From contig JALHQC010000023.1 in the NCBI GenBank assembly GCA_022842165.1, positions 1 to 57,934 on the forward strand: a DNA stretch of 57,934 nucleotides, read 5' to 3'. Source of the stretch: a bacterium (lineage in GTDB: Bacteria > Pseudomonadota > Alphaproteobacteria > Rhizobiales > Aestuariivirgaceae). Shown piece by piece: positions 1 to 8,559 of this stretch. The number at the start of each line of letters is the position of its first letter. The first letter of the stretch is position 1. The notes under the pieces are model-generated. The model did not search any database, had not been told where the DNA came from, and saw only the letters and a list, made by a program, of their open reading frames with translations. Both the position numbers and the translations under genes were made by a program.

Positions 1-1235
1 GCGTTGGTGCCACCGAAACCAAAAGAATTGGACAGAACTGTGTTGATCTCTTTTTTCTTGGCAAGCTTCGGCACCAGGTCGATCTGGGTCTCGACCGACG
101 GATTGTCGAGATTAAGCGTCGGCGGCGCGATGTTGTCGCGGATCGCCAGCACCGAGAAGATCGCCTCGACCGCGCCCGCCGCACCGAGAAGATGGCCGAT
201 CGAAGACTTCGTCGAGGACATGGTGAGCTCCGCCGTGCGGTTGCCCATCAGCCGCTCCACCGCGCGAAGCTCGATCTCGTCGCCCAGGGGCGTCGAGGTG
301 CCATGCGCATTCACGTAGTCGATCTCATGTGCCTGGAGGCCGGCGCGCTTCAGCGCCGCCGTCATGCAGCGGAAGGCGCCATCGCCGTCGGAGGATGGCG
401 CCGTCACATGATAGGCATCGCCCGACATGCCATAGCCCACGACTTCGGCATAGATGGTGGCGCCGCGCGCCTTGGCATGTTCGAGTTCCTCGAGCACCAC
501 GATGCCGGCGCCTTCCCCCATCACGAAGCCGTCGCGATCCTTGTCATAAGGGCGTGAGCCCTTTTCAGGCGCGTCGTTGAACTTGGTGGCCAGCGCCTTG
601 CAGGCGATGAAGCCGGCAATGCCAAGCTTGCAGACGGCCGATTCGGCGCCGCCCGCGATCATGATGTCGGCATCGTCCAGCGCGATGATGCGCGCCGCAT
701 CGCCGATCGCGTGCGATCCCGTCGAGCAGGCGGTGACCACGGCATGATTCGGCCCCTTGCAGCCGAACTCGATCGAGATGAGGCCCGAGGCGAGATTGAT
801 GAGCGAGCCCGGAATGAAGAACGGGCTGATGCGGCGCGGCCCCTTCTCGTTCATCAGCAATGTAGTGTCGGCAATCGAGGTGAGGCCGCCGATGCCGGAG
901 CCGACCAGCACGCCGGCGCGGTATTTCTCGTCCTCGGTGTTGAGGACGATGCCGGAATCCTTCATCGCCTGCTTGGCGGCTGCCACCGCATAGATGATGA
1001 AGTCGTCGTAGCGGCGGAGATCCTTGTGGTCCATCCATGATTCGGGATGGAACGTTCCGTCGCTGCCATCGCCGCGCTTCACTTCGCAGGCGATCTTGCA
1101 GGGAAGGTCGGAGGCGTCAAAGCGCGTGATGGGGCCAGCGCCCGATTTACCCGCCAGCAGGCGGCTCCATGTCTCTTCCACACCCGTAGCGAGAGGAGAA
1201 ACGAGTCCAAGTCCGGTCACGACTACGCGGCGCAT
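1..1235 (-). CDS. fabF: 3-oxoacyl-ACP synthase II (KAS II), 3' end cut by window
   Basis: Condensing enzyme of type II fatty acid synthesis that extends acyl-ACP with malonyl-ACP in the cytoplasm. The reading frame runs off the left edge after 411 codons, ending in the NSFGFGGTN block that normally lies only some eight residues before the C-terminus, so nearly the whole protein is present. The thiolase-fold triad is visible by count: Cys170 in VVTACSTGSH, His311 in NAHGTST and His348 in SIGHLLGAAG. The start is the ATG whose product begins MRRVVVTGLG, the usual FabF N-terminus. It lies 107 nt downstream of acpP on the same strand, with a stem-loop in the gap. Known family, seen motifs; identification is secure. 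Confidence 0.97.
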   Translation of the reverse strand, partial: MRRVVVTGLGLVSPLATGVEETWSRLLAGKSGAGPITRFDASDLPCKIACEVKRGDGSDGTFHPESWMDHKDLRRYDDFIIYAVAAAKQAMKDSGIVLNTEDEKYRAGVLVGSGIGGLTSIADTTLLMNEKGPRRISPFFIPGSLINLASGLISIEFGCKGPNHAVVTACSTGSHAIGDAARIIALDDADIMIAGGAESAVCKLGIAGFIACKALATKFNDAPEKGSRPYDKDRDGFVMGEGAGIVVLEELEHAKARGATIYAEVVGYGMSGDAYHVTAPSSDGDGAFRCMTAALKRAGLQAHEIDYVNAHGTSTPLGDEIELRAVERLMGNRTAELTMSSTKSSIGHLLGAAGAVEAIFSVLAIRDNIAPPTLNLDNPSVETQIDLVPKLAKKKEINTVLSNSFGFGGTN

Positions 1236-1256
1236 CTGCACTGCCCTTTCCACACG

Positions 1257-1294
1257 AAAACGCGGCGGCAGGATGTTTGCTTTCCTGCCTCCGC
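1257..1294 (-). terminator. Stem-loop between acpP and fabF, likely partial terminator
   Basis: A 7-bp stem (GGCAGGA 1267-1273 with TCCTGCC 1283-1289) is extended by GCGG/CCGC (1262-1265, 1291-1294) across a one-base mismatch. On the minus strand a short T-run (TTTT, 1260-1257) follows closely. It lies just after acpP and before fabF, so it probably reduces readthrough from the abundant acpP transcript into fabF. The T-run is short, so leaky termination is more likely than a full stop. Confidence 0.5.
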
Positions 1295-1342
1295 GCAACT
1301 GATTTGAGAGATCGCCCCCAGGGGCCGATCAGGCGCCACCAA

Positions 1343-1579
1343 TCAGGCGGCGCTCTTTTCGATGAACTTCACGGCATCGCCGACGGTCTGGATCGTCTCG
1401 GCGGCGTCGTCGGGAATCTCGATCCCGAATTCTTCTTCAAAGGCCATGACCAGTTCGACCGTGTCGAGACTGTCCGCGCCGAGGTCGTCGATGAAGCTTG
1501 CTTCGGACTTGACCTTGTCAGCCTCGACGCCGAGATGCTCGACGACGATTTTCTTCACACGCTCAGCCACATCACTCAT
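1343..1579 (-). CDS. acpP: Acyl carrier protein
   Basis: Small acidic carrier (78 aa) that holds growing acyl chains on a phosphopantetheine arm. The attachment serine is Ser37 in the GADSLD motif, and length and sequence match the primary fatty-acid-synthesis ACP rather than a specialised one. It sits between fabG upstream and fabF downstream on the same strand. The 205 nt separating it from fabG contain a terminator-like hairpin, so it probably has its own promoter, as expected for one of the most abundant proteins in the cell. Confidence 0.98.
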   Translation of the reverse strand: MSDVAERVKKIVVEHLGVEADKVKSEASFIDDLGADSLDTVELVMAFEEEFGIEIPDDAAETIQTVGDAVKFIEKSAA

Positions 1580-1684
1580 TTGTTAAACGTCCTTGGTTGT
1601 TTTTCGATTTGTTCGGCAGGACAGCAGGACCCCCTGCGGCCCCCCACACGCCGGGGGCTTCCTACCACAAAATGAATGCCCGTC

Positions 1685-1706
1685 AAAAGGGGCATTGGTG
1701 CCCCTT
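1685..1706 (-). terminator. Intrinsic terminator after fabG
   Basis: A perfect 8-bp stem, AAGGGGCA (1687-1694) with TGCCCCTT (1699-1706), has a 4-nt loop. On the minus strand it is followed by TTTT (1688-1685). It lies 79 nt past the fabG stop and before the acpP start, so it separates the fabD-fabG transcript from acpP. Confidence 0.6.
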
Positions 1707-1784
1707 GTTATCGCAAGGGAAATCGAGTTTGCCTCAGCACGGCGGGAAGCGATTCACCGCCCCGCCCCGGCGGGCCGCCGGCCC

Positions 1785-2522
1785 TCAGATCATCGCCATG
1801 CCGCCGTTGACGTGCAGCGTCTGCCCGGTGACGTAGCCTGCCTCCGCGGACGCCAGATAGAGCACGGCAGCGGCGATATCCTCAGGCGTTCCGAGCTTTC
1901 CGGCGGGAACGCGCGTGAGGATACCTTCCTTCTGCTTGTCGTTCAGCACATCCGTCATCGGCGTGGCGATGAAGCCGGGCGCGACCGCATTGACCGTGAC
2001 GCTGCGCGACGCCAGTTCCTGCGCCAGGCTCTTGGTAAGGCCGATGATGCCGGCCTTGGACGCCACATAATTCGCCTGCCCCGGATTGCCGGTGACGCCG
2101 ACCACCGACGTGATGTTGACGATGCGGCCCCAGCGCTTCTTCATCATCCCGCGCATGGCGGCCCGGCAAAGGCGGAACGAGGCCGTGAGATTGACATCGA
2201 TCACCGCGTTCCAGTCCTCGTCCTTCATGCGCATGGCGAGGCCGTCCTTGGTGATGCCGGCATTGTTGACGAGTATGTCGAGCGAGCCCATGGCGGCTTC
2301 CGCGGCGGGAACGAGCTTTTCGACATCCGCCGCGTCGGAGAGATTGCAGATGAGCACATGGACACGCTCGCCCAGCTCGGCTTTCAGGTCTTCCAGAACG
2401 CCGGCGCGCGTCCCTGAAATCGCCACCGTGGCGCCTGCCTTATGCAGCGTCCTGGCGATGGCAGCGCCGATGCCGCCAGTTGCACCCGTCACCAGCGCAG
2501 TCTTGCCGTTGAGATCGAACAT
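1785..2522 (-). CDS. fabG: 3-oxoacyl-ACP reductase
   Basis: NADPH-dependent reductase of the elongation cycle (245 aa, classical short-chain dehydrogenase). The cofactor motif TGATGGIG is at residues 12-19, NNAG at 86-89, and the catalytic Ser139, Tyr152 and Lys156 (NYVASK) are all present. The C-terminus VTGQTLHVNGGMAMI is typical of true FabG rather than of general SDRs. The start lies 5 nt after the fabD stop, so the two are co-transcribed. Gene order fabD-fabG-acpP-fabF supports the assignment. Confidence 0.97.
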   Translation of the reverse strand: MFDLNGKTALVTGATGGIGAAIARTLHKAGATVAISGTRAGVLEDLKAELGERVHVLICNLSDAADVEKLVPAAEAAMGSLDILVNNAGITKDGLAMRMKDEDWNAVIDVNLTASFRLCRAAMRGMMKKRWGRIVNITSVVGVTGNPGQANYVASKAGIIGLTKSLAQELASRSVTVNAVAPGFIATPMTDVLNDKQKEGILTRVPAGKLGTPEDIAAAVLYLASAEAGYVTGQTLHVNGGMAMI

Positions 2523-2527
2523 GATGT

Positions 2528-3478
2528 CTATCCTTGTCTGATGGAGGCTGCGGCGGCAGCGATATCATCCGGCGTGCCGATGGCCGAGGCGGTAGCCTCC
2601 GGAGCATTCTTCTTCGACAGGCCCGTCAGCACCTTGCCCGTGCCGATCTCGTGGAAGCGCGTGATGCCATGTGCAGCCATATAGGCCACGCACTCACGCC
2701 AGCGCACCGTTCCCGTCACCTGAGCGACAAGGCTTTCGCGGATTTTTGCCGGATCGCTCAACGGCGCAGCGCCCACATTGGCGACGACCGGAACGGCCGG
2801 TGCTGTCATGGCGACGGCTGCCAGCGCCTCCGACATCACGTCTGCCGCCGGTTGCATCAGCGCGCAGTGGAAAGGGGCCGACACGGGCAGCAGGATGGCG
2901 CGCTTGGCGCCCTTCGCCTTGGCGATCTCGAGCGCCCGCTCGACCGCCGCCTTGTGGCCGGAGACGACCACCTGTCCATCGCTGTTGTCGTTCGCCGCCT
3001 GGCAGACATCGCCCTGGGCTGCTTCGGCAGCAACCGTCGAGGCGGTTGCAAAATCGAGCCCCAGAAGGGCCGCCATCGCGCCGATGCCAACGGGCGTTGC
3101 GCTCTGCATGGCCTTGCCGCGAATCTTCAAGAGGCGCGCCGCATCGGAAAGCGAGAAGGTGCCGGCAGCGGCGAGCGCGGAGTATTCGCCCAGCGAATGG
3201 CCGGCCACGAATGTGGCGGTGTTGGCAACCGTGATGCCATGTTCGGCTTCCAGCACGCGCACCACCGCCATGGAAACGGCCATGAGGGCAGGCTGGGCGT
3301 TTTCAGTGAGAGTGAGCTCAGCCTCGGGGCCTTCCCACATCAGTTGCGACAGCTTCTGGCCGAGCGCGGAATCGACTTCGTCGAACACGGCGCGGGCGGC
3401 GGCGAAATTCTCCGCCAGCGCCTTGCCCATGCCGGTGGCCTGGCTGCCCTGGCCCGGAAACATGAAAGCGATTCCCAT
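2528..3478 (-). CDS. fabD: Malonyl-CoA:ACP transacylase
   Basis: Loads malonate from CoA onto ACP to supply extender units. The 316-residue product starts MGIAFMFPGQGSQ, the family's N-terminal signature. The nucleophile is Ser95 in GHSLGE and the active-site histidine lies in SAPFHCALM near residue 200. The open frame continues upstream to 4054, but that part lacks FabD similarity and runs antisense through the divergent ammonia-lyase gene, so the ATG at 3478 is used. First gene of the fabD-fabG unit. Confidence 0.97.
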   Translation of the reverse strand: MGIAFMFPGQGSQATGMGKALAENFAAARAVFDEVDSALGQKLSQLMWEGPEAELTLTENAQPALMAVSMAVVRVLEAEHGITVANTATFVAGHSLGEYSALAAAGTFSLSDAARLLKIRGKAMQSATPVGIGAMAALLGLDFATASTVAAEAAQGDVCQAANDNSDGQVVVSGHKAAVERALEIAKAKGAKRAILLPVSAPFHCALMQPAADVMSEALAAVAMTAPAVPVVANVGAAPLSDPAKIRESLVAQVTGTVRWRECVAYMAAHGITRFHEIGTGKVLTGLSKKNAPEATASAIGTPDDIAAAAASIRQG

Positions 3479-3532
3479 GAGTGATCCCTGTCTGATTCTT
3501 GTGGCGGGGCACGAAACACGTGGAGCGCCGGG

Positions 3533-3569
3533 AGTCAAGGTTGACCCGTCCGTGGGGTTTGGCCTTAAG
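3533..3569. promoter_or_regulatory. Candidate divergent promoters with back-to-back -35 boxes
   Basis: GTCAAGGTTGAC (3534-3545) places two TTGAC elements back to back. On the minus strand TTGACT (3538-3533) faces fabD; on the plus strand TTGACC (3541-3546) is followed after 17 nt by CTTAAG (3564-3569) just before the ATG at 3578. The -10 matches are weak, so this is inference from spacing. Confidence 0.35.
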
Positions 3570-3577
3570 TCTCCTGC

Positions 3578-4543
3578 ATGTACACAGCAGATGAATTCGA
3601 AGCCGCGCAGCGCATCGTCTATGCCGCGATGCCGCCGACGCCGCAATATGCCTGGCCGCTGCTGGCCGAGGCGGCGGGCTGCGAGACCTGGGTGAAGCAC
3701 GAGAACCATACGCCGACCGGTGCATTCAAGGTGCGGGGCGGCCTCGTCCACATGAAGATGCGGAAGAGCCGTGGCGAGACCAATGGCGTCATCACCGCGA
3801 CGCGCGGCAACCACGGCCAGTCCATTCCCTTCGCGGCAAAGCGCGTAGGCATCAGCGCCACCATCGTTTGTCCCGTCGGCAATTCGCCGGAAAAGAACGC
3901 AGCGATGCGGGCGCTTGGCGCCGAACTGATCGAGGCCGGGCACGATTTCGACGCCGCGCGCGAGACGGCGATGGAAATCGCGAAGCAGCGCGGCCTCGAT
4001 TTCATCCCCTCCTTCGGCAAGGAGCTGGTGATGGGCGTTTCGACCTATGCGCATGAATTATTCCGGGCCGCGGGCGAACTCGATGCCGTCTATGTGCCGA
4101 TTGGCATGGGCTCCGGCATCTGCGGCACGATCGCGGCGCGCGACATGCTGGGACTGAAGACGAAGGTGATCGGCGTGGTGGCGGAAGGGGCAAATTGCTA
4201 TGCGCTGTCATTCGCCGCGGGAAGGCCCGTGGCCACCAACACTGGCACGAGCTTCGCCGACGGCATGGCGGTGCGCATTCCGAACCCGGAAGCGCTTGCC
4301 ATCATCCTGGAAGGTGCCGACCACATCGTGACGGTGAACGACGACGAGATCGCCGAAGCGATGAGGCTCTATTTCCGCTGCTGCCACACGATAGCAGAGG
4401 GTGCGGGTGCTGCCCCGCTCGCAGCCCTCATGCAGGAGCGCGAGGCGACGAAGGGAAAGCGCGCCGGCGTCATCCTGTCCGGCGGCAATATCGACATGCC
4501 GAAATTCGCTGCAGCGCTGGAAGGAAGAACGCCGCAGCCTTAG
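3578..4543 (+). CDS. Threonine/serine ammonia-lyase-like PLP enzyme
   Basis: Fold-type II PLP enzyme (321 aa) of the threonine dehydratase family, which deaminates hydroxy amino acids to 2-oxo acids. The PLP lysine is Lys51 in TGAFKVRGG and the phosphate-cradle glycine loop is GMGSGICGT. There is no C-terminal ACT domain, so isoleucine feedback is not expected and a catabolic role is more likely than biosynthetic ilvA. No Shine-Dalgarno sequence precedes the ATG and a candidate -10 lies only 8 nt upstream, so the mRNA may be leaderless (inference). The stop abuts the stop of the convergent dehydrogenase. The exact substrate cannot be told from sequence. Confidence 0.88.
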   Translation: MYTADEFEAAQRIVYAAMPPTPQYAWPLLAEAAGCETWVKHENHTPTGAFKVRGGLVHMKMRKSRGETNGVITATRGNHGQSIPFAAKRVGISATIVCPVGNSPEKNAAMRALGAELIEAGHDFDAARETAMEIAKQRGLDFIPSFGKELVMGVSTYAHELFRAAGELDAVYVPIGMGSGICGTIAARDMLGLKTKVIGVVAEGANCYALSFAAGRPVATNTGTSFADGMAVRIPNPEALAIILEGADHIVTVNDDEIAEAMRLYFRCCHTIAEGAGAAPLAALMQEREATKGKRAGVILSGGNIDMPKFAAALEGRTPQP

Positions 4544-5293
4544 TTACAGCGACGTCGACAATCCGCCATCGACCGCCAGCACATGGCCGTTCACATAGGC
4601 TGCCGCATCGGATGCCAGGAACACGACCGCGCCGCCAAGCTCTTCAGGTTTTGCCCAGCGCCCGGCAGGCGTGCGCGCTTCGACCCAGGCTGTGAAGGCC
4701 TTGTCGTCCAGCAGCGCCGTATTGAGTTCGGTTGCAAAATAGCCCGGCGCCAGCGCATTGACGGTGATGCCCTGCCGCCCGAGTTCGGCGGCCATCGAGC
4801 GCGTCAGGCCATGAAGCCCGGCCTTTGCCGCCACATAGGCATGGATCGTCGGGCGGCCAAGGATCGCCGCGACCGAGCCCGTATTGATGATGCGGCCGAA
4901 CCTGTTGGGCAGCATCAGGCGCACGGCATCGCGCGAAAGCCTGAAGCACGAAGAGAGATTGACCGCGATAACCCGGTCGAAATCCTCGTCCTGCCATTCG
5001 GTGATGGGGCGGCGGTGCTGGATGCCGGCATTGTTGACCAGAATGTCGAGCTTGCCGTGGCGCTTCGCGATGTCTTCCAGCGCGTCGCGTGCAACGGCGG
5101 CATCGGTCACGTCGAAAGCCATGGCTTCGGCGCCGATCTTCGCTGCGGCCTGCGTCACCTCATCCTTGTTGCGCGCATTGACGACGACCGTGGCGCCCTG
5201 CTGTGCCAGTGCCTTTGCCATCGCAAAGCCCAGGCCCCGCGATGCGCCGGTGACGAGCGCCACGCGGCCCTTCAGTGAAAACATGTCTGCCAT
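4544..5293 (-). CDS. SDR family oxidoreductase, gluconate 5-dehydrogenase-like
   Basis: NAD(P)-dependent short-chain dehydrogenase (249 aa). TGASRGLG binds the cofactor, NNAG is present, and the catalytic Ser (NTGSVAA), Tyr and Lys (YVAAK) are intact. The sequence resembles gluconate 5-dehydrogenase/IdnO-type sugar-acid enzymes. The start at 5293 is chosen because AAGGAGA lies 5 nt upstream; a slightly longer frame to 5308 lacks this. It is the last gene of a minus-strand operon behind a sugar ABC transporter, which suggests it oxidises or reduces the imported sugar or its product. Substrate is inferred only from context. Confidence 0.85.
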   Translation of the reverse strand: MADMFSLKGRVALVTGASRGLGFAMAKALAQQGATVVVNARNKDEVTQAAAKIGAEAMAFDVTDAAVARDALEDIAKRHGKLDILVNNAGIQHRRPITEWQDEDFDRVIAVNLSSCFRLSRDAVRLMLPNRFGRIINTGSVAAILGRPTIHAYVAAKAGLHGLTRSMAAELGRQGITVNALAPGYFATELNTALLDDKAFTAWVEARTPAGRWAKPEELGGAVVFLASDAAAYVNGHVLAVDGGLSTSL

Positions 5294-5361
5294 TGCCGTC
5301 TCCTTCAATCATGAGGGGCGGAAGTTTCCTCCCGCCCCCTTCGTCATATCCTCTCCGCGAA

Positions 5362-6366
5362 CTACTTCGCGATGCAGGTATCAGCGGTTTCCGGCGTGCA
5401 GACGTCGAGGCCCGTGTAGGTCGGGTCGGCCGGGGCGGCCTTGCCTTCCTTCATGTCCTTCAGCGCCATCATGGTCTTGTAGCCCATCTCAAAGGGCCGC
5501 TGGCCGACCTGGCCGAGGGAGAGGCCTTCCTTCATCTGGTCGATCTGGACGGGAAGCGTATCGGCAACGACGAGCGCCAGTTCCTTCTTGGCGATCTTGT
5601 CCTTGTACTTCTCTACAGCGGCGCGGTTGGCGTCGGGGATGAACTGCGGGAAGCCGCCGGTCGGCACGAAGGCATCGACATCCGGGTTCTTTGCCATGAA
5701 GTCCTCGAACTGCTGCACCGAGCGCGGGAAGTCGTCGTCGGTATAGAGCGGGCAGCCTTCGGCTTCGGTCCAGCCGCCCTGGCCCGCGAGCACGTCGCCA
5801 GGCGAAGCCGCCGACTTGGCGCCTGCGAGTTCGTCGCGGATGCCCTGCATGCGCTCGTTATGGTTGGCCGCAGCCGCACCGCCCGACTGTATGCACACCG
5901 TGCCGCCATTGGGCTTGATGGCCTTGATCAGCTTGGCGAGGTTGGTGCCGATCTCGTAGTTGTGCGTGCCGATATAGGCGACGCGGAGATCCTTGTTCTC
6001 GGGCAGCAGGTCCGAGTCCCAGGTGAGAACCGGAATGCCGGCTTCCTTGGCGGCCTGGAGCGCCACCGCCATGGCCGCGGCATTCGAGGGCGACACGGCG
6101 ATGCCGTCCACCTTCTTGGCCACGAGATCCTGAACGATCGTCACCTGTTCGTCACCGCCGCCGTGTTCGCCGGGGCCGATGTACATGCACTCGAAGGCGC
6201 CGTTCGACTCGGCTTCGGCCTTCTTGCAGCCATCGCGCGCCTGGTCGAAGAACGGGTTGTTCATGTTCTTCGGCACCAGCGCGAAGGTGAACTTCGCCTC
6301 AGCGCCGGTGACGGCGACCGTCAGTGCGCCGAATGCCAGAACCGTGCTCATCAGTAGTTTCTTCAT
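5362..6366 (-). CDS. Sugar ABC transporter periplasmic substrate-binding protein
   Basis: Periplasmic receptor (334 aa) of the ribose/fructose-type (CUT2, RbsB-like) family. Residues 1-24 form a Sec signal peptide ending AEA before KFTFALVPK. The mature start, the NNPFF segment and the late VADTLPVQID region fit pentose/hexose-binding receptors. A strong ribosome site (GAGGAGGAG) precedes the ATG. It lies downstream of the permease and ATPase genes with only 55 nt between, which is typical of FrcBCA-like systems although the receptor is placed third here. The sugar cannot be named from sequence alone. Confidence 0.92.
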   Translation of the reverse strand: MKKLLMSTVLAFGALTVAVTGAEAKFTFALVPKNMNNPFFDQARDGCKKAEAESNGAFECMYIGPGEHGGGDEQVTIVQDLVAKKVDGIAVSPSNAAAMAVALQAAKEAGIPVLTWDSDLLPENKDLRVAYIGTHNYEIGTNLAKLIKAIKPNGGTVCIQSGGAAAANHNERMQGIRDELAGAKSAASPGDVLAGQGGWTEAEGCPLYTDDDFPRSVQQFEDFMAKNPDVDAFVPTGGFPQFIPDANRAAVEKYKDKIAKKELALVVADTLPVQIDQMKEGLSLGQVGQRPFEMGYKTMMALKDMKEGKAAPADPTYTGLDVCTPETADTCIAK

Positions 6367-6421
6367 CGGGTCTTCTCCTCCTCATTGACCTTCACTGTTT
6401 TCCGGCAGTGAAACCGGTTTC

Positions 6422-7531
6422 CTAGCGATGCCTTCGTGGAACCATGCGTTCCCACAATTCGGCAAACAGCGATTTGCCGCCGGTGGAGCGCATGCCGAGA
6501 AGAACCGCGAGAATGATGAAGGCGCCGACGAATGCGCCCTGCCAGTTTGAATCGATGCCTGCCATCAGCAGCGCGTTGCGGATGACCTCGAGAAACGCCG
6601 AGCCGATGATGGCGCCGAACGCCGTGCCGGCACCGCCCATGAGATTGGCACCGCCGATGACCGTGGCCGCGATGACGCGCAGCTCATAACCCTGCCCCAT
6701 CGCGTTGATGGCCGAGCCGTTGTAGCCAAGCAACAGCAGCGAGGCGACGGCGGCGGTAAAGGCCGAGAACACATAGGCATTGAACTTGATCCAGTCGACC
6801 GGAACGCCGGTGAGGCGCGCGGCATTTTCGTTGCCGCCGATGGCCATCAGATGCCGGCCCCAGGGCTTGAAGTTGAAGTAGTATCCAACGACCAGCGCCA
6901 TCACGATCATCACCCAGAAATGCGACGAGAATTGCGGGATCCAGTCCGGAATCCAGTCGCCGGGTGTCTGCACCGGGAACTTGGCCTGCCCGATGGCCTT
7001 GACGATCGGCGCGTCCGGCCCGAACTTGTAGAGCATCTGGTTGCCGGAGAAGACGACGGCGAGTGAACGCGCGATCGACAGCATGCCGAGCGTGACGACA
7101 AACGACGGCATGCCCACATAGGCGACGAAGAAACCGTTGACCGCACCGCAGATGACGCCGGTCAGCAGCCCCATGAAAAAGGCCACGTACCAGGGATATT
7201 CCCAGGTCAGGAACAGCCCCGCCACGATGGCGACGAGGCCCATGATGGAGCCTACCGAAAGGTCGATGCCGCCGGTGATGATGACAACTGTCATCCCCAG
7301 CGCCATGATGCCGAAGGGCGCGAAGTTGCGCGTGACGTTTGCGACGTTGTCGACTGTGCCGAAGCTCGGCTCGAGGATCGACATGTAGATGACGAGCACG
7401 ATGAGCGCGACCAGCACCCAAAAGGGCTGGCTGGCGAGAATGCGCTGCAGAAGCGTCTGCTCCTTGATCTTGACGACGTCGCCGATGGCGGCGTGCCCGG
7501 CTTCGGCGGGCTTCGTGGTGCTAGGCTGCAA
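6422..7531 (-). CDS. Sugar ABC transporter permease (CUT2/RbsC-like)
   Basis: Integral membrane subunit (369 aa) forming the import channel for the sugar receptor encoded next door. Multiple hydrophobic segments run through the chain, and conserved RbsC-type stretches are visible (VIITGGIDLSVGS, VIGGANLMGGAGT). The start is a TTG that overlaps the 3' end of the ATPase gene by 11 nt, which implies translational coupling; no ATG lies nearer. The N-terminus carries a 35-residue cytoplasmic extension before the first membrane segment. Family secure, substrate unknown. Confidence 0.92.
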   Translation of the reverse strand: MQPSTTKPAEAGHAAIGDVVKIKEQTLLQRILASQPFWVLVALIVLVIYMSILEPSFGTVDNVANVTRNFAPFGIMALGMTVVIITGGIDLSVGSIMGLVAIVAGLFLTWEYPWYVAFFMGLLTGVICGAVNGFFVAYVGMPSFVVTLGMLSIARSLAVVFSGNQMLYKFGPDAPIVKAIGQAKFPVQTPGDWIPDWIPQFSSHFWVMIVMALVVGYYFNFKPWGRHLMAIGGNENAARLTGVPVDWIKFNAYVFSAFTAAVASLLLLGYNGSAINAMGQGYELRVIAATVIGGANLMGGAGTAFGAIIGSAFLEVIRNALLMAGIDSNWQGAFVGAFIILAVLLGMRSTGGKSLFAELWERMVPRRHR

Positions 7532-8261
7532 GGATCGCCCCCGTGATCAGTCCGGTGATTTCTTCAGGAGAGGTTTTCGCGGTGACCTTGTCGGCAACCT
7601 TGGTGCCGCGGCGGAGAACGATGATGCGGTCGCAGACGGCGAAGACGTCCGGCATGCGGTGGCTGATGAGGATGACGGCGACACCCTGGGCCTTGAGGCG
7701 GCGGATCAGCTCGAGGACCTCCGCAACCTGGCGCACCGAGATGGCGGCGGTCGGCTCGTCCATCAGCACGAGTTGCGCATTTGAAAGCCTCGTGCGGGCG
7801 ATGGCGACCGCCTGGCGCTGCCCGCCCGACATCTTGCGGACGAGATCCTGAGGCCGGGTTTCGGACTTGAGTTCGGCGAACAGCTCGCCAGACCGGTCGA
7901 TCATCGCCTGCTTGTCGAGCACCCGGAAGGGCCAGACGCCCTTCACCAGTTCGCGCCCGAGGAAAACGTTCTGCGCGGCGGTAAGATTATCGGCGATCGC
8001 CAGGTCCTGGTACACGACCTCGATTCCCTTGGCGCGCGCTTCGATCGGTTTGTGAAAGTGGCAGACCTCGCCGTTGACGGCAACTTCGCCGTCGGAGGGC
8101 GGGAAATTTCCGGCAATGAGCTTCACCATGGTGGATTTGCCGGCGCCATTGTCGCCCATGAGGCCGACAACCTCGCCCGGAGCGATCGAAAAGCTCACAT
8201 CCATGAGGGCGCGGATTGCGCCAAAGCTCTTGGACACATTGCGCACGTCAAGCAGTGCCAA
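7521..8261 (-). CDS. Sugar ABC transporter ATPase, single-domain (FrcA-like)
   Basis: ATP-hydrolysing subunit of the CUT2 importer. It has one nucleotide-binding domain (246 aa) rather than the two fused domains of RbsA, as in FrcA of rhizobial fructose transporters. Walker A is GDNGAGKST (about 36-44), Q-loop VVYQD, signature MSGGQ, Walker B LVLMDEP and H-loop ISHR. The TTG at 8261 is chosen because GGAGGA lies about 5 nt upstream and the ABC domain begins at once (ALLDVRNVSK); the frame stays open to 8315 without homology. First gene of the four-gene sugar operon. Confidence 0.9.
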   Translation of the reverse strand: MALLDVRNVSKSFGAIRALMDVSFSIAPGEVVGLMGDNGAGKSTMVKLIAGNFPPSDGEVAVNGEVCHFHKPIEARAKGIEVVYQDLAIADNLTAAQNVFLGRELVKGVWPFRVLDKQAMIDRSGELFAELKSETRPQDLVRKMSGGQRQAVAIARTRLSNAQLVLMDEPTAAISVRQVAEVLELIRRLKAQGVAVILISHRMPDVFAVCDRIIVLRRGTKVADKVTAKTSPEEITGLITGAILAA

Positions 8262-8303
8262 TTCGTCTCCTCCCTTGTGCCGGCGGCGCTCTGATGGCTC
8301 CTT

Positions 8304-8381
8304 CCGGTAACGCAACAGTAATTGTCGGATTACCGATCACGACAAGACTACTTGCAGAGAGGCCGTGAAGGCAACCGGTAA
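8304..8381. promoter_or_regulatory. Three CGGTAA half-sites upstream of sugar ABC operon
   Basis: CGGTAA occurs at 8305-8310 and 8376-8381 on plus and as TTACCG at 8330-8335 (minus). Two of the three extend to CGGTAATC. The cluster lies 44-120 nt upstream of the ATPase start, where an operator or activator site would be expected. No regulator gene for the operon is adjacent. The claim rests on repetition of the motif alone. Confidence 0.35.
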
Positions 8382-8463
8382 TCGTGGCCGCTGACAGGCC
8401 TTGCCGAGTTGTAATGTCGGACCGCCCCGTCCGCAAGCGGAAGCTAACGCAGGGTGACGTTGC

Positions 8464-8497
8464 CTCAACGCAGTGTTATGGTTAACCATACGTTGAG
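8464..8497. promoter_or_regulatory. Nested palindrome TATGGTTAACCATA, CtrA-like
   Basis: A perfect 14-bp palindrome (8477-8490) contains TTAACCAT on both strands. It is flanked by CTCAACG (8464-8470) and CGTTGAG (8491-8497), themselves inverted repeats. TTAACCAT matches the half-site reported for the cell-cycle regulator CtrA. It lies 70 nt upstream of the small gene at 8560. With the CGGTAA sites it is the main content of the roughly 300-nt gap 8262-8559. Confidence 0.45.
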
Positions 8498-8559
8498 AAA
8501 CCGATTTGGAACTGGCGGGTCTGCATCGCGTTCCATCTGCGGCCTACGGGAGACACATC

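Noticed and set aside
3479-4054. 508-codon minus-strand frame extending fabD upstream
   Set aside because: The upstream part has no FabD similarity and runs antisense through the well-supported ammonia-lyase gene; FabD begins at its usual MGIAFMFPGQG start.
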